Shown: in pieces, positions 37,018 to 47,200 of the stretch
How the letters are laid out: the number at the start of each line of letters is the position of its first letter
How positions within the stretch are numbered: the first letter of the stretch is position 1
Assembly (NCBI RefSeq): GCF_024594815.1
Contig: NZ_JANJOU010000019.1
Span: 62,001 to 126,000, forward strand
Reading direction: 5' to 3'
Length of the DNA stretch: 64,000 nt
Source: Roseomonas populi
GTDB taxonomy: Bacteria > Pseudomonadota > Alphaproteobacteria > Acetobacterales > Acetobacteraceae
Position numbers and translations under genes: made by a program
The notes under the pieces: generated by a model
Told to the model about the DNA's origin: nothing
Databases searched by the model: none
What the model saw: the letters and a program-made list of their open reading frames with translations, nothing else

Positions 37018-37350
37018 GTGGCACCGCGCCGAGGTCCTCTCCAGCCCGGCGACGCCGCGCGCCTGGCCCGCGTCCTCGCCCTTCTCGGTTCGGAGCATAT
37101 CGGCGAGCGCGCCTCCGCCGCCCTCGCCGCCCATCGCCTGCTGAAGCGCCTGGGCCTCACCTGGCAGGAGGTGCTGGCCCCCGCCGATCTGCGCGCCGAA
37201 CCGCCGCCGCCCCACCTGCTGGAAGCCGCCGAATCCCGCCTGCGCCAGTCCCAGCGCGAGAACGCCGACCTTCGCCGCCAGATCACCCTGCTGAAGCGTC
37301 GCCTGGAGGCCCTGCAGCCCCGCCAGCCTGCCCCGGAGTGGGAGGACTAG
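37018..37350 (+). CDS. Hypothetical coiled-coil protein
   Basis: A GTG at 37018, 3 bases after the HAD stop, opens a 110-residue frame. Residues 10-55 are predicted helical (LARVLALLGSEHIGERASAA) and residues 68-98 form a short coiled coil (ESRLRQSQRENADLRRQI). I do not recognise the family, though the N-terminal half looks like a small helical domain found in other Acetobacteraceae-like proteins. The coupling to the HAD gene and the codon usage support a real gene. Confidence 0.6.
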   Translation: MAPRRGPLQPGDAARLARVLALLGSEHIGERASAALAAHRLLKRLGLTWQEVLAPADLRAEPPPPHLLEAAESRLRQSQRENADLRRQITLLKRRLEALQPRQPAPEWED

Positions 37351-37455
37351 GCGGGGAGAGCATCAGGCCTGCGGCGCCTCCACCCTTCACCACGGCGTGG
37401 GGCACTCGACGAACGCCCCGCCCGCGCGAAGGCGCCGGTCCGCCCCCCGAGGCAG

Positions 37456-39786
37456 CTACCCCTCCGCATATTCCAGCTGCGGCTCCAGTACCTGATCGCC
37501 CTCCGAATGCACGGTCACCGGAATGGCCTTGGCCGCCGGCGTCTTGCTGCCGGCCGCGTAGTGCCAGATCGGCAGCAGCACGTTGCACTCCGGATAGTAG
37601 CCACCGATGCAGCCGATCGGGATGTCGTAGGCAACCACGAGCATGCCGGAAAGCTTCCGGTCCACCCCGTCCTTCGCCACCGTCCTCAGCGTCACGGCCT
37701 GCCCGACCTTCAGCCCCAGACGATCGATGTCCGAACGATTCATCAGCACCACTTTCCGGGTGTTCCTGATTCCCCGGAACCGGTCGTCGTAGCCATAGAC
37801 CGTGGTGTTGAACTGGTCGTTGCTGCGAAGCGTCATCAACCGGAGCGCGTCATGCCCCACGTCCGGCATGTCCAGGTCCTCGTCCAGCCCCTTCGGCGTG
37901 ACGAAGTTCGCCCGCTTCGTCTCCGTGCGCCATTCCCGCCGCTTCACGGGCATGTCGCGCTGAAATCCCCCCGGCTCCCACATGCGCCGCTCGTAATCCC
38001 AGAAGGTGTCCGGCAGGGTCTCGCCGATCTCCTCCCGGATAGTGGCATAGTCCGTCATGTAGTCGTCCCAGCGCACCCGCGGGTTCGGCTCGATCACCCT
38101 CTTCGCGATCTCGCACATCAGCCGGATCTCGCCGATCAGGTGCGGGGATGCCGGCTTGCGGAGGCCCCGGTTGGCGTGAATGCAGCCCGAGGTGTCCTCC
38201 ATCGACAGCACCTGCTGCCCCTTGGCGGTCTCGTCGATCTCAAGCCGCCCGATCACCGGCAGGATGTAGCTGATCTCCCCTGGCAGAAGCGCGCTGCGGT
38301 TCAGCTTGGTGATCACGTTCACCGTCAAGCGGATCTTGCGCCAGGCCGGCTCCATTATCCCGTGGTCGGGGATCGCGCGGACGAAGTTGCCGCCCAGCAT
38401 GAAGAAGACCTTCACCTCGTCCCGGAGGACGGCCTCACAGGCCTCCACGGTGTTGTAACCGGCCTCGCGCGGCGGCTCGAAACCGAACTGCTCGCCGAGA
38501 CGGTCCAGCGGGAAGAGCTCCGGTTTCTCCGTCACCCCCATCGTGCGCTGCCCCTGCACGTTGGAGTGGCCGCGCACCGGGCAGATCCCCGCACCGTCGC
38601 GCCCCATGTTGCCGCGCATCAGCAGTAGGTTCACCAGCATCTGCACCGTCTCCACCCCGGCCTGGTGCTGCGTCAGCCCCATGCCATAGATGCCGATGAC
38701 GCGATGCGACCCGCCATACACCTTCGCGGTCGCCTCCATATCCGCCCGATGCAGGCCGGACCGGCGCTCCAGCTCGTCCCAGTCCTGCGCGCGCAGCCAT
38801 TCGGCGAAGGTCTCGAAGCCGTGCGTGTGCTCCCGGATGAAGCCCTCGTCCAGCACCGCAGCATTGCCGGCCGCCACGGACTCGTCATGCATGGCCAGCA
38901 CGGCCTTGCAGATCCCTGCCAGCGCCGCCAGATCGCCGCCATTCTTCACCTGGTGGTACTGGGAACTGATCCGCGTCTCCTTCCCGGTCAGCATCTCCGT
39001 CGGGGATTGCGGGTTCAGGAACCGCTCCAGCCCGCGCTCGCGCAGCGGGTTGTAGGTGATGATCGGCACCCCGCGCTGGCTCGCCTCCTGCAACGGATGC
39101 AGCATCCGCGGCGAGTTGCTGCCGGGGTTCTGGCCGAAGAACATGATGCAGTCGGCCTTGGCGAAGTCGTCCAGCGCGACCGTGCCGACCCCCTGCCCGA
39201 TGCTCACCGGCAGCGCCACAGAGGTCGTCTCGTGGCACATGTTGGAACTGTCCGGCAGGTTGTTGTTGCCGTAGAGCCGCGCGAAAAGCTGGTACAGATA
39301 GCTCGCCTCGTTCGAGAGCCGGCCAGAGCTGTAGAAAACGGTACGCTTCTTCCGGTCCTCGACGGCCAGCAACTCGCGCGCGATCTCCTCCACCGCATGG
39401 CCCCACGACACCGGCACGTACTTGTCCGTCTCCGCGTCGTAGCGCAGCGGGTGGGTCAGGCGCCCCGGTTCCTCAAGGTGGTAGTCGTCCCACTCCCGCA
39501 GCTCTGTCACCGTGTGCTTCGCGAAGAACTCCGGCGTGCAGCGATGCGCGGTCAGTTCCCAGGCCACCGCCTTCACGCCGTTCTCGCAGTACTCGAAAGG
39601 CAGCGGGCTCGCAGGCTTCACCCAGGCGCAGCTGTTGCACTGGTAGCCATCGACCTTGTTGTGCCGGCTGAGCGCGAGAGGAGCACTTGCCAACACGCCC
39701 TCCTGCCTGAGGATGTTGCCCACGGACTTCGCGGAGCCCCAGCCACCGGCGGGCAGGCGATACGGCTTAAACACAGGTCTATCCAC
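37456..39786 (-). CDS. FdhF/YdeP-family molybdopterin oxidoreductase
   Basis: The product has 776 residues, the usual length of YdeP-type proteins. Only the first part of the 4Fe-4S cysteine motif is kept (YQCNSCAWVKPAS), and FFGQNPGSNSPRMLHP, MRGNMGRDGAGICPVRGHSN and the C-terminal dinucleotide-binding MTLRSNDQFNTTVYG match bis-MGD enzymes. E. coli YdeP is an acid-resistance factor under EvgA with unknown substrate. It starts in the same divergent region as a small membrane protein gene. Confidence 0.92.
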   Translation of the reverse strand: MDRPVFKPYRLPAGGWGSAKSVGNILRQEGVLASAPLALSRHNKVDGYQCNSCAWVKPASPLPFEYCENGVKAVAWELTAHRCTPEFFAKHTVTELREWDDYHLEEPGRLTHPLRYDAETDKYVPVSWGHAVEEIARELLAVEDRKKRTVFYSSGRLSNEASYLYQLFARLYGNNNLPDSSNMCHETTSVALPVSIGQGVGTVALDDFAKADCIMFFGQNPGSNSPRMLHPLQEASQRGVPIITYNPLRERGLERFLNPQSPTEMLTGKETRISSQYHQVKNGGDLAALAGICKAVLAMHDESVAAGNAAVLDEGFIREHTHGFETFAEWLRAQDWDELERRSGLHRADMEATAKVYGGSHRVIGIYGMGLTQHQAGVETVQMLVNLLLMRGNMGRDGAGICPVRGHSNVQGQRTMGVTEKPELFPLDRLGEQFGFEPPREAGYNTVEACEAVLRDEVKVFFMLGGNFVRAIPDHGIMEPAWRKIRLTVNVITKLNRSALLPGEISYILPVIGRLEIDETAKGQQVLSMEDTSGCIHANRGLRKPASPHLIGEIRLMCEIAKRVIEPNPRVRWDDYMTDYATIREEIGETLPDTFWDYERRMWEPGGFQRDMPVKRREWRTETKRANFVTPKGLDEDLDMPDVGHDALRLMTLRSNDQFNTTVYGYDDRFRGIRNTRKVVLMNRSDIDRLGLKVGQAVTLRTVAKDGVDRKLSGMLVVAYDIPIGCIGGYYPECNVLLPIWHYAAGSKTPAAKAIPVTVHSEGDQVLEPQLEYAEG

Positions 39787-39883
39787 GGGCGAACTCCAGC
39801 CGGCAGCGGAGTTTCAGAAACACCCGCTCCATGGCCGCGTTGCTACCGCTGCTTGCCGTGGCGAGGTTTTATTCGCCGCGGCC

Positions 39884-39895
39884 AAACATGTGTTT
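39884..39895. promoter_or_regulatory. Short palindrome in YdeP / small membrane protein intergenic region
   Basis: AAACA-TG-TGTTT lies about 100 bases before the leftward oxidoreductase start and just ahead of the GGAGG ribosome site of the rightward small gene, in an AT-richer patch. It could be an operator or part of a promoter; nothing else supports it. Confidence 0.25.
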
Positions 39896-39907
39896 ACGGA
39901 GGTCGGC

Positions 39908-40156
39908 GTGATCATCGGACGCGACTATCTTTTGAAGAAGCCGGCCGGTCCCTCGGCGCCGAAGCTCTTCCTCGACACGAAGGTCGTGCCCTTCGCCGTG
40001 AACGTCGCGGGCGGTCTCGAAGTGGCGCTCGATCGCGCATCCGTCCGCACGGGCATCCGGCCTTCCGTGATCCTGGCCGGCGTCACGGGCGTCCTGTCCT
40101 TTGCCCTGCTGCGCCTGCTCCGCAACCGGAACCGGATGGACGACAGGTCCTACTGA
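39908..40156 (+). CDS. Small single-pass membrane protein, unknown function
   Basis: A GTG at 39908 preceded by GGAGG (39898-39902, spacer 5) opens an 82-residue frame starting MIIGRDYLLKKPAGPSAPKL. It has a helix near the C-terminus (SVILAGVTGVLSFALLRLL) followed by a basic tail (RNRNRMDDRSY). The frame extends upstream without a conserved sequence, so the ribosome site decides the start. It is divergent from the YdeP-type gene and convergent with pbpC. No family recognised. Confidence 0.6.
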   Translation: MIIGRDYLLKKPAGPSAPKLFLDTKVVPFAVNVAGGLEVALDRASVRTGIRPSVILAGVTGVLSFALLRLLRNRNRMDDRSY

Positions 40157-40173
40157 GCCGCCTCGAAGGCGCC

Positions 40174-42165
40174 CTACTCCACTCCCCGAACCCGCACCGC
40201 CGCGCTCACCACGCCGCCCTCCGCGTCCAGCACCGTCACCCGGTAGAAGCCCGGCCCAGGCGGCACCCACCCGGCCTCACGCCGTGCTCCGCCAGAGGCC
40301 ACCGGCACCCCGTCCACCAGGAAGGTGAAGGGGCGCCTTCCCCCCGCCGCCCGGATCGTCACCGCTCCCTCGTCGATCACCGCGCCGGAGGGCGGAAACA
40401 GCAGCCGCAGCCCGTCCACCGGCGCCGCCCCCGCCCCCCGCGCGATCACCGGCCCTTCCGCCGCGCGCGGCGCGGAGGGCAGCGCCGAGAACACCCGCGC
40501 CAGCACCGGCAGGGCCAGGCTCCGCCCTGTCGCGCCGGGAATGGCCGTCCCGTCCGGGCGCCCCACCCAGACCCCCGCCGCGTGCCGCGCATCGAACCCC
40601 ACCGCCAGCGCGTCCCGCCCGCCCCAGGAGGTTCCCGTCTTCCACGCCACGCCCTCCGGCCCGCCACCTGGGAAGGGCTGGGTCAGGATCCCCGCCACCG
40701 CATCCGCCGCCGGCGCCCGCACCACCGCCTCGCCCTCGAAGGGCGCTCCCCCGGGCAGCACCCGCAGCGGCCCGCCCCGCCCGCCATCGCCGACAGCCGC
40801 CATCACCCCCACCAGCTCCCGCAGCGTCACGCCCGCCCCGCCCAGCGCCAGCGGCAGCGCCGCCCCGGCGCCCGGCGGCATGCGCGGCGGCGCCCCCAGC
40901 CGCTTCATGGCGGAGGCGAAGCGGATCGGCCCCAGCGCCTCCATCAGTGCCACCGCCGGAAGATTCAGCGACTGCCGCAGGGCCGAGGCCGCCGTCACCC
41001 GCCCCGAGAACCCGCGCGCGAAGTTCTCCGGCGCCCAGTCCCCGAACAGCCGCGGCAGGTCCTCCATCACGCTCCCCGGCCGCGCCAGCCCGCGATCGAA
41101 GGCCATGGCGTAGAGCAGCGGCTTGAGCGCCGATCCCGGGGACCGCACGGCCCGAGTCAGGTCCAGCGCCCCGGCGCGCCCCTCCGCCAGCCACTCGCCC
41201 CCCACCACCGCCCGGGCCTCGCGCGAGCGCAGGTCCGCCACCACGATCGCCACCGAGGCCCGCTCCGGCAGCCCCGCCAGCGCCTCCCGCGCGATACCCT
41301 CCATCACCCGCTGCGTCCCCGCATCCAGCGAGGTCCGCACCACATCCCCCACAGCCCCCCGCGCCACCTCGCGCGCGAGGTGCGGCGCCAGCCCCGGCAT
41401 CCGCCGCCGTGAATCCGGCGTCCCCTCCGCCAGCGCCGCCACCCGCTCCACCTCCGGCAGCGCAAGGGCCCCGCGCCGCACCAGCACCGCGTCCCGCGCC
41501 GCCCGCGCGGCCACCGGGTGCCGGTCCGGCCGCAGCGCCTCCGGCCGGCGCGGCACCGCCACCAGCAGCGCCGCCTCCGCCACCGAAACCCGCTCCACCG
41601 GCCGCCCAAACCAGGCCAGCGCCCCCGCCCGCACGCCCTCCAGGTTTCCGCCCATCGGCGCCAGCGTCAGCCAGGCCCGCAGCACACCCGGCTTGCCCAG
41701 CCGCCATTCCAGCTGCACCGCCCGGAAGGCCTCGATCGCCTTGCTCCGCAGGTTGCGCGGCCGCGGCTCCAGCAGCCGCGCCGCCTGCATCGACAGCGTG
41801 GATCCGCCCGAAACCACCCGCCCCGCCCGCGCCCATTGAAAGGCAGCCCGCCCCAGCGCGATCGGATCAACCCCGGGATGCCGCCAGAACCGCCGGTCCT
41901 CCGCCGCGACCAGCAGCCCCACCAGATGCGGCGGAACCTCCTCCGCCCCAACCGGCAGCCGCCATACCCCGCCCGGCGCCGGCAGCGCCGAAAGGGTCCG
42001 CCCCTCCCGGTCCACCACCACGCGCCCCACCGTCTCCAGGCGGGAGAGATCCGGCGGGAATACCCGGTCCAGCACCAGGAACAGCACCAGGGCGCCAGCA
42101 GCCGGCCCGAGGACCAGGGCCACCCAAAGCCCGAACCTGCCCATGCCCGACCGCACCAGAAGCAT
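40174..42165 (-). CDS. pbpC: Penicillin-binding protein 1C (bifunctional glycosyltransferase/transpeptidase)
   Basis: One inner-membrane helix (LWVALVLGPAAGALVLFLVL) precedes a GT51 domain (AAEDRRFWRHPGVDP, SGGSTLSMQAARLL) and a transpeptidase domain with the active-site SxxK (SPGSALKPLLY), SxN (RQSLNLPA) and KTGTS. A BiPBP_C domain closes the protein (last 90 residues). All catalytic motifs are intact, and 663 residues is a normal length for PBP1C, which is often paired with alpha-2-macroglobulin to repair cell wall. Starts at 42165 (GGAGGA close upstream) or 42144 are possible. Confidence 0.93.
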   Translation of the reverse strand: MLLVRSGMGRFGLWVALVLGPAAGALVLFLVLDRVFPPDLSRLETVGRVVVDREGRTLSALPAPGGVWRLPVGAEEVPPHLVGLLVAAEDRRFWRHPGVDPIALGRAAFQWARAGRVVSGGSTLSMQAARLLEPRPRNLRSKAIEAFRAVQLEWRLGKPGVLRAWLTLAPMGGNLEGVRAGALAWFGRPVERVSVAEAALLVAVPRRPEALRPDRHPVAARAARDAVLVRRGALALPEVERVAALAEGTPDSRRRMPGLAPHLAREVARGAVGDVVRTSLDAGTQRVMEGIAREALAGLPERASVAIVVADLRSREARAVVGGEWLAEGRAGALDLTRAVRSPGSALKPLLYAMAFDRGLARPGSVMEDLPRLFGDWAPENFARGFSGRVTAASALRQSLNLPAVALMEALGPIRFASAMKRLGAPPRMPPGAGAALPLALGGAGVTLRELVGVMAAVGDGGRGGPLRVLPGGAPFEGEAVVRAPAADAVAGILTQPFPGGGPEGVAWKTGTSWGGRDALAVGFDARHAAGVWVGRPDGTAIPGATGRSLALPVLARVFSALPSAPRAAEGPVIARGAGAAPVDGLRLLFPPSGAVIDEGAVTIRAAGGRRPFTFLVDGVPVASGGARREAGWVPPGPGFYRVTVLDAEGGVVSAAVRVRGVE

Positions 42166-42287
42166 TCCTCCGCCCGGCCGCCGCAGGGCCTCCCTATCCT
42201 CGCACGCCCTGCCCCGGCAGCAAGCGGCCGCGCCCGCCGCGCGCGGCCAGTGCTGGACAGGCGCGGCGGAACTGCCACCTCTCGCCC

Positions 42288-42755
42288 ATGCGGCCCACCT
42301 GCCTCCTTCCCCTCCTGCTCGCCGCCTGCGCCACCGGCGCGGGCCCGGCGGATCTCTCCTCCCGCCTGCTCGCCGTCCACGCCAGGGAGCGCGCGGCCGT
42401 CGGCGTCCCACCCCTCCGCTGGGACCCGGCGCTGGCCGCCGACGCCGACCGCTGGGCCCGCAACCTCGCCCGCAGCGGCCGCCTCGCGCATGAGCCTGGC
42501 ATCAACGAGGGCGAGAACCTCTGGTCCGGCACCCGCGGCGCCTTCACCCCGGAGCAGATGGCGGGCGCCTGGGTCGCGGAGCGCACCGCTTTCCGCGCCG
42601 GTGCCCGCGACCTGGCCCGCACCGGCCACTACACGCAGATGGTGTGGCGCGGCACGACGGCCATGGGCTGCGCCCTGGCCGCCGGCGCCGGCCAGGACGT
42701 GCTGGTCTGCCGCTACAGCCCACCTGGCAACATCGCCGGCCGTTCCCCCTTCTGA
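42288..42755 (+). CDS. CAP/SCP-domain (PR-1-like) lipoprotein
   Basis: This 155-residue protein has a short leader ending in a lipobox (LLPLLLAAC) and then a CAP domain: RLLAVHARERAAVGVPPLRW, GENLWSGTRGAF, a histidine pair region and GHYTQMVWRGTTAMGCA with VCRYSPPGNIAG at the end. CAP proteins are secreted and of varied or unknown activity in bacteria (some bind lipids). It is the only rightward gene between pbpC and the alpha-2-macroglobulin gene. Confidence 0.9.
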   Translation: MRPTCLLPLLLAACATGAGPADLSSRLLAVHARERAAVGVPPLRWDPALAADADRWARNLARSGRLAHEPGINEGENLWSGTRGAFTPEQMAGAWVAERTAFRAGARDLARTGHYTQMVWRGTTAMGCALAAGAGQDVLVCRYSPPGNIAGRSPF

Positions 42756-42865
42756 GCACCTGCGCTTCGGTACCTCGCAACGGCCCCGATCCACCCGGCC
42801 CGTCGAAGGCCCCAGATCCAGGACATGTCCCAGGCCGCGATCGCCCCCGGCCGTCCCCGCATACG

Positions 42866-42902
42866 AGAAGGGCGGTTCCGGCAAACCGGAACCGCCCCCT
42901 TC
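42866..42902. terminator. Hairpin terminator between CAP and MFS genes
   Basis: A perfect 11-bp stem (GGCGGTTCCGG / CCGGAACCGCC, 42871-42896) with a 4-base loop is extended by GAAGG/CCTTC outside. It lies 1 base before the MFS stop codon and 110 bases after the CAP stop, and can end transcription from both convergent genes. Confidence 0.75.
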
Positions 42903-42903
42903 A

Positions 42904-44109
42904 TCACGACAGCTCGGCGCCCCGTCGTTCCGGGATCAGCAGCCACAACGCGATCATGTCCAGCACGTACAGCGCCGCCAGCGCCGCGATCGCCGTCTCG
43001 AACCCGTGCGTCGCGGCCACCGCCGCCACCACCACCGGCCCGAACCCGCCAACCGCGCGCCCGATGTTGAACAGCACGTTCTGCGCCGTCGCCCGCACTG
43101 CCGTCGGGTACATCTCGCTGATCAGCGCGCCGTAGCCGCCGAGCATCCCGTTCACGAAGAAGCCCATCACCGCGCCGCCGATCAGCAGCGCCGTCGCGTC
43201 CGTCAGCAGCGAGTAGACGACGACCATGATGGCCGCACCGATCATGTAGCCCAGGAAGGCCGGCCGCCGCCCCACGCGGTCCGCGATCTGCCCGAAGGCG
43301 TAGATGCCCACGGCCATCCCCGCGATCGTCACCGCCGTCCACACCGCGGACTGCGTCAGCCCGTACCCGAACCGGCTGTTCAGGTAGTTCGGCAGCCAGA
43401 TCATCACGCCGTAGTAGCCGAAGTTCTGCACGGAGCAGAGGATCACCAGCCCCAGGCTGATCCGCGTCGTCTCCGCATCCTTCACCAGCAGCCGCAGCGG
43501 GAAGCCCTCCTTCACCGCCGCCGCGTTGCGCGCCGCGAAGATCTCCGGCTCGTGCAGCGTGCGCCGGATGAAGAAGGCCACCACCGCCGGCAGCACGCCG
43601 ATCGCGAACATGCCGCGCCAGCCGATCACCGGCAGCAGCAGCGGCGTCGCCACCGCCGCCAGCAGAACGCCCGCCTGCCAGCCCAGCCCCACATAGGAGG
43701 AAGCCCGCGCCCGCTTCGAAGCCGGCCAGGCCTCGGCCACCAGCGCCATGCCGATCCCGAACTCGCCGCCCAGCCCCAGCCCGGCGATGGTGCGATAGGC
43801 CAGCAGGTCCCAGTACCCCTGCGCCAAGGCGCAGAGCCCGGTGAACACGGCGAAGAGCACGATCGTCCAGGTCAGCACCCGCACGCGCCCCAGCCGGTCC
43901 GATAGCAGGCCGAAGATCAGCCCGCCCAGCACCGCCCCCACCAGCGTCGCGGTCACCAGCGAGGCCGCCTCGGCCTGCCCGAACCCCAGCTCCGTCGAGA
44001 TCGCCCGCAACATGAAGCCGAGGATGAGCAGGTCGAACCCATCCATCGCGTAGCCGACCGCAGAACCCCAGAGCGCCTTCCGCGCCTCCGGTGTGACTTC
44101 TTCTTCCAT
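42904..44109 (-). CDS. MFS transporter (metabolite:H+ symporter type)
   Basis: A 401-residue permease with 12 predicted helices. The start YAMDGFDLLILGFML and the loop motifs SDRLGRVRV (helix 2-3) and ADRVGRRPA (helix 8-9) mark the sugar/acid symporter branch, similar to aromatic-acid and sialic-acid carriers. The helix 4-5 motif YRTIAGLGLGGEFGIGM also fits. The ATG at 44109 removes 21 residues that do not belong to the family. It is transcribed with the alpha-2-macroglobulin gene in the same direction but separated by 114 bases. Substrate unknown. Confidence 0.88.
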   Translation of the reverse strand: MEEEVTPEARKALWGSAVGYAMDGFDLLILGFMLRAISTELGFGQAEAASLVTATLVGAVLGGLIFGLLSDRLGRVRVLTWTIVLFAVFTGLCALAQGYWDLLAYRTIAGLGLGGEFGIGMALVAEAWPASKRARASSYVGLGWQAGVLLAAVATPLLLPVIGWRGMFAIGVLPAVVAFFIRRTLHEPEIFAARNAAAVKEGFPLRLLVKDAETTRISLGLVILCSVQNFGYYGVMIWLPNYLNSRFGYGLTQSAVWTAVTIAGMAVGIYAFGQIADRVGRRPAFLGYMIGAAIMVVVYSLLTDATALLIGGAVMGFFVNGMLGGYGALISEMYPTAVRATAQNVLFNIGRAVGGFGPVVVAAVAATHGFETAIAALAALYVLDMIALWLLIPERRGAELS

Positions 44110-44179
44110 TGCCGTGCGCCTTCTTCTTGTACCTGGCCCGGCCCCTATCCTCCCCCGCCATCGCGCACACAACCCGGCA

Positions 44180-44197
44180 CGGCCGGCGAACCGGCCG
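44180..44197 (-). terminator. Hairpin after the alpha-2-macroglobulin gene
   Basis: CGGCCGG-CGAA-CCGGCCG forms a 7-bp perfect stem with a tetraloop, 27-44 bases after the alpha-2-macroglobulin stop, between it and the MFS gene. Confidence 0.45.
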
Positions 44198-44223
44198 CAC
44201 CGCGCCGTCCTATGGCAGTTTCA

Positions 44224-47200
44224 TCACGGTACCGGCGCCACGTTCACCCGCCCCGTGTTCTGCCGCGCGAAAACGGCCGGCCGGTACATGTCCTGAACCT
44301 CCGCCCCCGGCAGCTCGAACCGCCCCGCCGTCACCGCCCGCACCTTCACGGCGAACCGCGCCACCGGGCTGTCCGGCGTCATCGTCACCGCCGCGGCGAA
44401 GCGGTCGTCCAGCGCCGGGAAGGCATCCGCCGAGGTCAGCTCGCCCAGGAAGTCCATCCCGGCCAGCACCCCCTCGCCATTCAGCCGCCCGACGATCTCC
44501 CACCCCGCCGGCAGCCCCTGCTGCACCATGGCCCGGTGCGTCTCCCCGGTCTCGGCCCGCGCCTCCACCTGCAGCAGGAACACCTGGTTCTGCTGCAGCG
44601 TGTCGAGGTTTACCGGCGTCCCGTCCGTGTTGAAGAACCGGCGGGAAATCCGCATCCCCGCCCGCCCGGCCGCCAGCGCCTGCACCGGCAGCCCCGCCAG
44701 GGACACCGCCTGCGGCACCGCCCGGTCGCCGAGGTTCCGCACCTCCGCGCGCCCCGCCAGCACCGCGGAGACCACCGGCGCCGCCGTCAGGGCGCGCCCG
44801 TCCACGGAAACCCGCACCGGCCGCCCATCCTTGCCGAGGGAGGACGCCAGCAGCACCCCCCAGGCCGCCTCCTGGGTCGAGGCCGCCTCCGGCGTCAGCT
44901 CGGCGCCCGGCACGCGGCCCAGGGCCTCCGCCATCCGCCCCTCCAGCACGCCGCTCTCCTTCAGCAGCAGCGTCACCGCCAGCGCGTCGCGCGCCGCGCT
45001 GCCGTAATCCCCGTGCCAGTACCGCCGCGCCGGCGCCGCCAGCGCCGCCGCGAAGGCCTCCTCCGCCCTGAGACGGTCGCCCATGCGCGCGAAGGCCGCG
45101 CCGAGCTGCGCCTTTGCCAGCGGCGTCGGCAACTGCTCCAGGCTCTCGAACAGCCGCCGCGAAGCACCCGGCAGCCCGCGCCCGGCCATCGCCAGCACGT
45201 ACTGGCGATAGGCCGCCACCGCCCGGTCCAGAGGCTCCTCCGCGTAGGAGTTGTCGGCCTCCTCGCGGATGCTCTTCAGCAGCGCGTCCAGCGGCGCATC
45301 CGGCACCGTCGCCCCCGCAGCCTTCGCCCGCAGCAGCGCCTCCGCGCCATAGGCCGTCACGAAGGGATCCGCCGGCCCGCTGGCCGACCAAAGCCCCAGG
45401 CTCCCGTCAAAGCGCTGCTTGTCCAGAAGCTGCGCGACCGACCGCTGGATGCCCACCTCGCGGTCCGGCGCCGCCTCGAACCCCACCAGCGCCAGCAGCC
45501 GGCTCGCCGCCTGCTCCCCGCAGGCGAAGGGGAAGTCCACGTTCACCCGCATCAGCGCCGCCGGGTCATACCGCACCGGCTGCCCCCAGGTCCCGCGCAC
45601 CGAAGTCGTCCCCGGCACGAAGCGCCCGAGGTCCGGCGCCACCTGCGCCGTGGCCCCCGGCGCCACGGAGGCCACCGCCACCTCCCGCAGCAGCGGCCGG
45701 GGCGAACGCAGCGTGATCCGGCTCTCATGCGTGGCGCTGTAGCCACCCGGCCCCGTCACCGCGACGCGCACCACGCCCTCGCCCGCGCCCGTCACCCGCA
45801 GCGTCGCCGCCGGCAGCGCCCGCTGCCCCTGCGCCAGATCGCCCCCGAGATTCTGCCCGCCCTCCACCGAGAGCGGCCCTTCCACGGAGACGCTGGCCCG
45901 CACCCCACCCCCGGCGAGGTCCAGGTTGTGCAGCAGCACCGGCAGCCGCGCCTCGTCCCCCGGCGCCAGGAAGCGCGGCAGAAGCGCCTCCGCCACCACC
46001 GGGTCCCGCACCGTCACGGGCCGCGAACCGGACCCGACCCGGTCCCCTGACCAGGCCACCGCCATCAGCCGCAGCTCGCCGTTGAACTCCGGCAGTTCCA
46101 GCGGCACCACCGCGCGCCCGTCCGCCCCCACGGCCACCACGCCGGAGAACAGCGCCACCACCCGCTGCGGCGGCTGCACCCCCGCCAGATCGCCATCATC
46201 GTCGCCGCCCTGCCGCAGCACCGTCGGCTCGCCATCCGCGGGCGCGATCAGCCGCCCGTAATCGTCCCGGATATCCAGCCCCAGCTTCCGCCGCCCCAGG
46301 AAATGCGCCGCCGGATCGGGCGAGGCGAAGCGCGTCAGCCGCAGGATTCCCTCATCAACCGCCGCCAGCGTGAGGTAGGCGGCACCCCCGGCATTGGAGA
46401 CGCGCACCGGCACCTCCACCCGCTGCCGCGGCCGCAGCAGCGCCTCGCCCTCGATCGCCACCTCCATCCGCCGCGCCGCCGGATCCAGCCCAACCCAGGC
46501 CAGCCCGATCGCCCGGCGCGGAGCCGCAGCGCCGCCCTGAACAGGCGTCTCGCCCGGCCGGAACACCGTCACCGCAACCCAGGCGCCCGGCCCCCAGCCC
46601 GCATCCACGGGCACCTCCACATCCGCACCGCCCGCCGGCACGTCCACGTCCCGCACGGAGAGCACGCGGTCCGTCAGCACCGCCACGCTCGCCCGCCCCG
46701 CGAAGGGCGGGGTAATCCGCAGCCGCGCCGTGGACCCGCCGGCATAGGCCTGCCGGTCCGCCGCCACATCCACCTTGTCCGGCACCGCCGGATCATCCGA
46801 TCCCACCCAGCCCGAGCGGAACCGCAGGGTCGCGATCGCCATGCCCCCGGGCTGCGAAACCTCCAGCCGGTACCGCCCGAAGCCCAGCCGCCGCGCGAAC
46901 CGCCCCGGCCGCCCCGGCGCCACCGTCAGCTCCGCCGAATCCACCGGCTCATCCAGCCAAACCGTCGCGTAGCGGGAGGTCCCGTTAATCCGTGTCAGCC
47001 GCCAGGTCGGCCGCTCCCGCACCAGCCGCGCCCGCAGCCGCCCGGACAGCGCCTCACCCGTCGGCGAGACCAGCGCCGCCTCGACCGTCGCCTCCCCGCC
47101 ATCATCGACGGAACCGCCCGAGAAGCTCGGCCGCAGCGCCACGAAGGGATTGGCCGAGCGGACCTGCACCGCCGCCGTCCCCCGGCTCCCGCGCCCGCCC

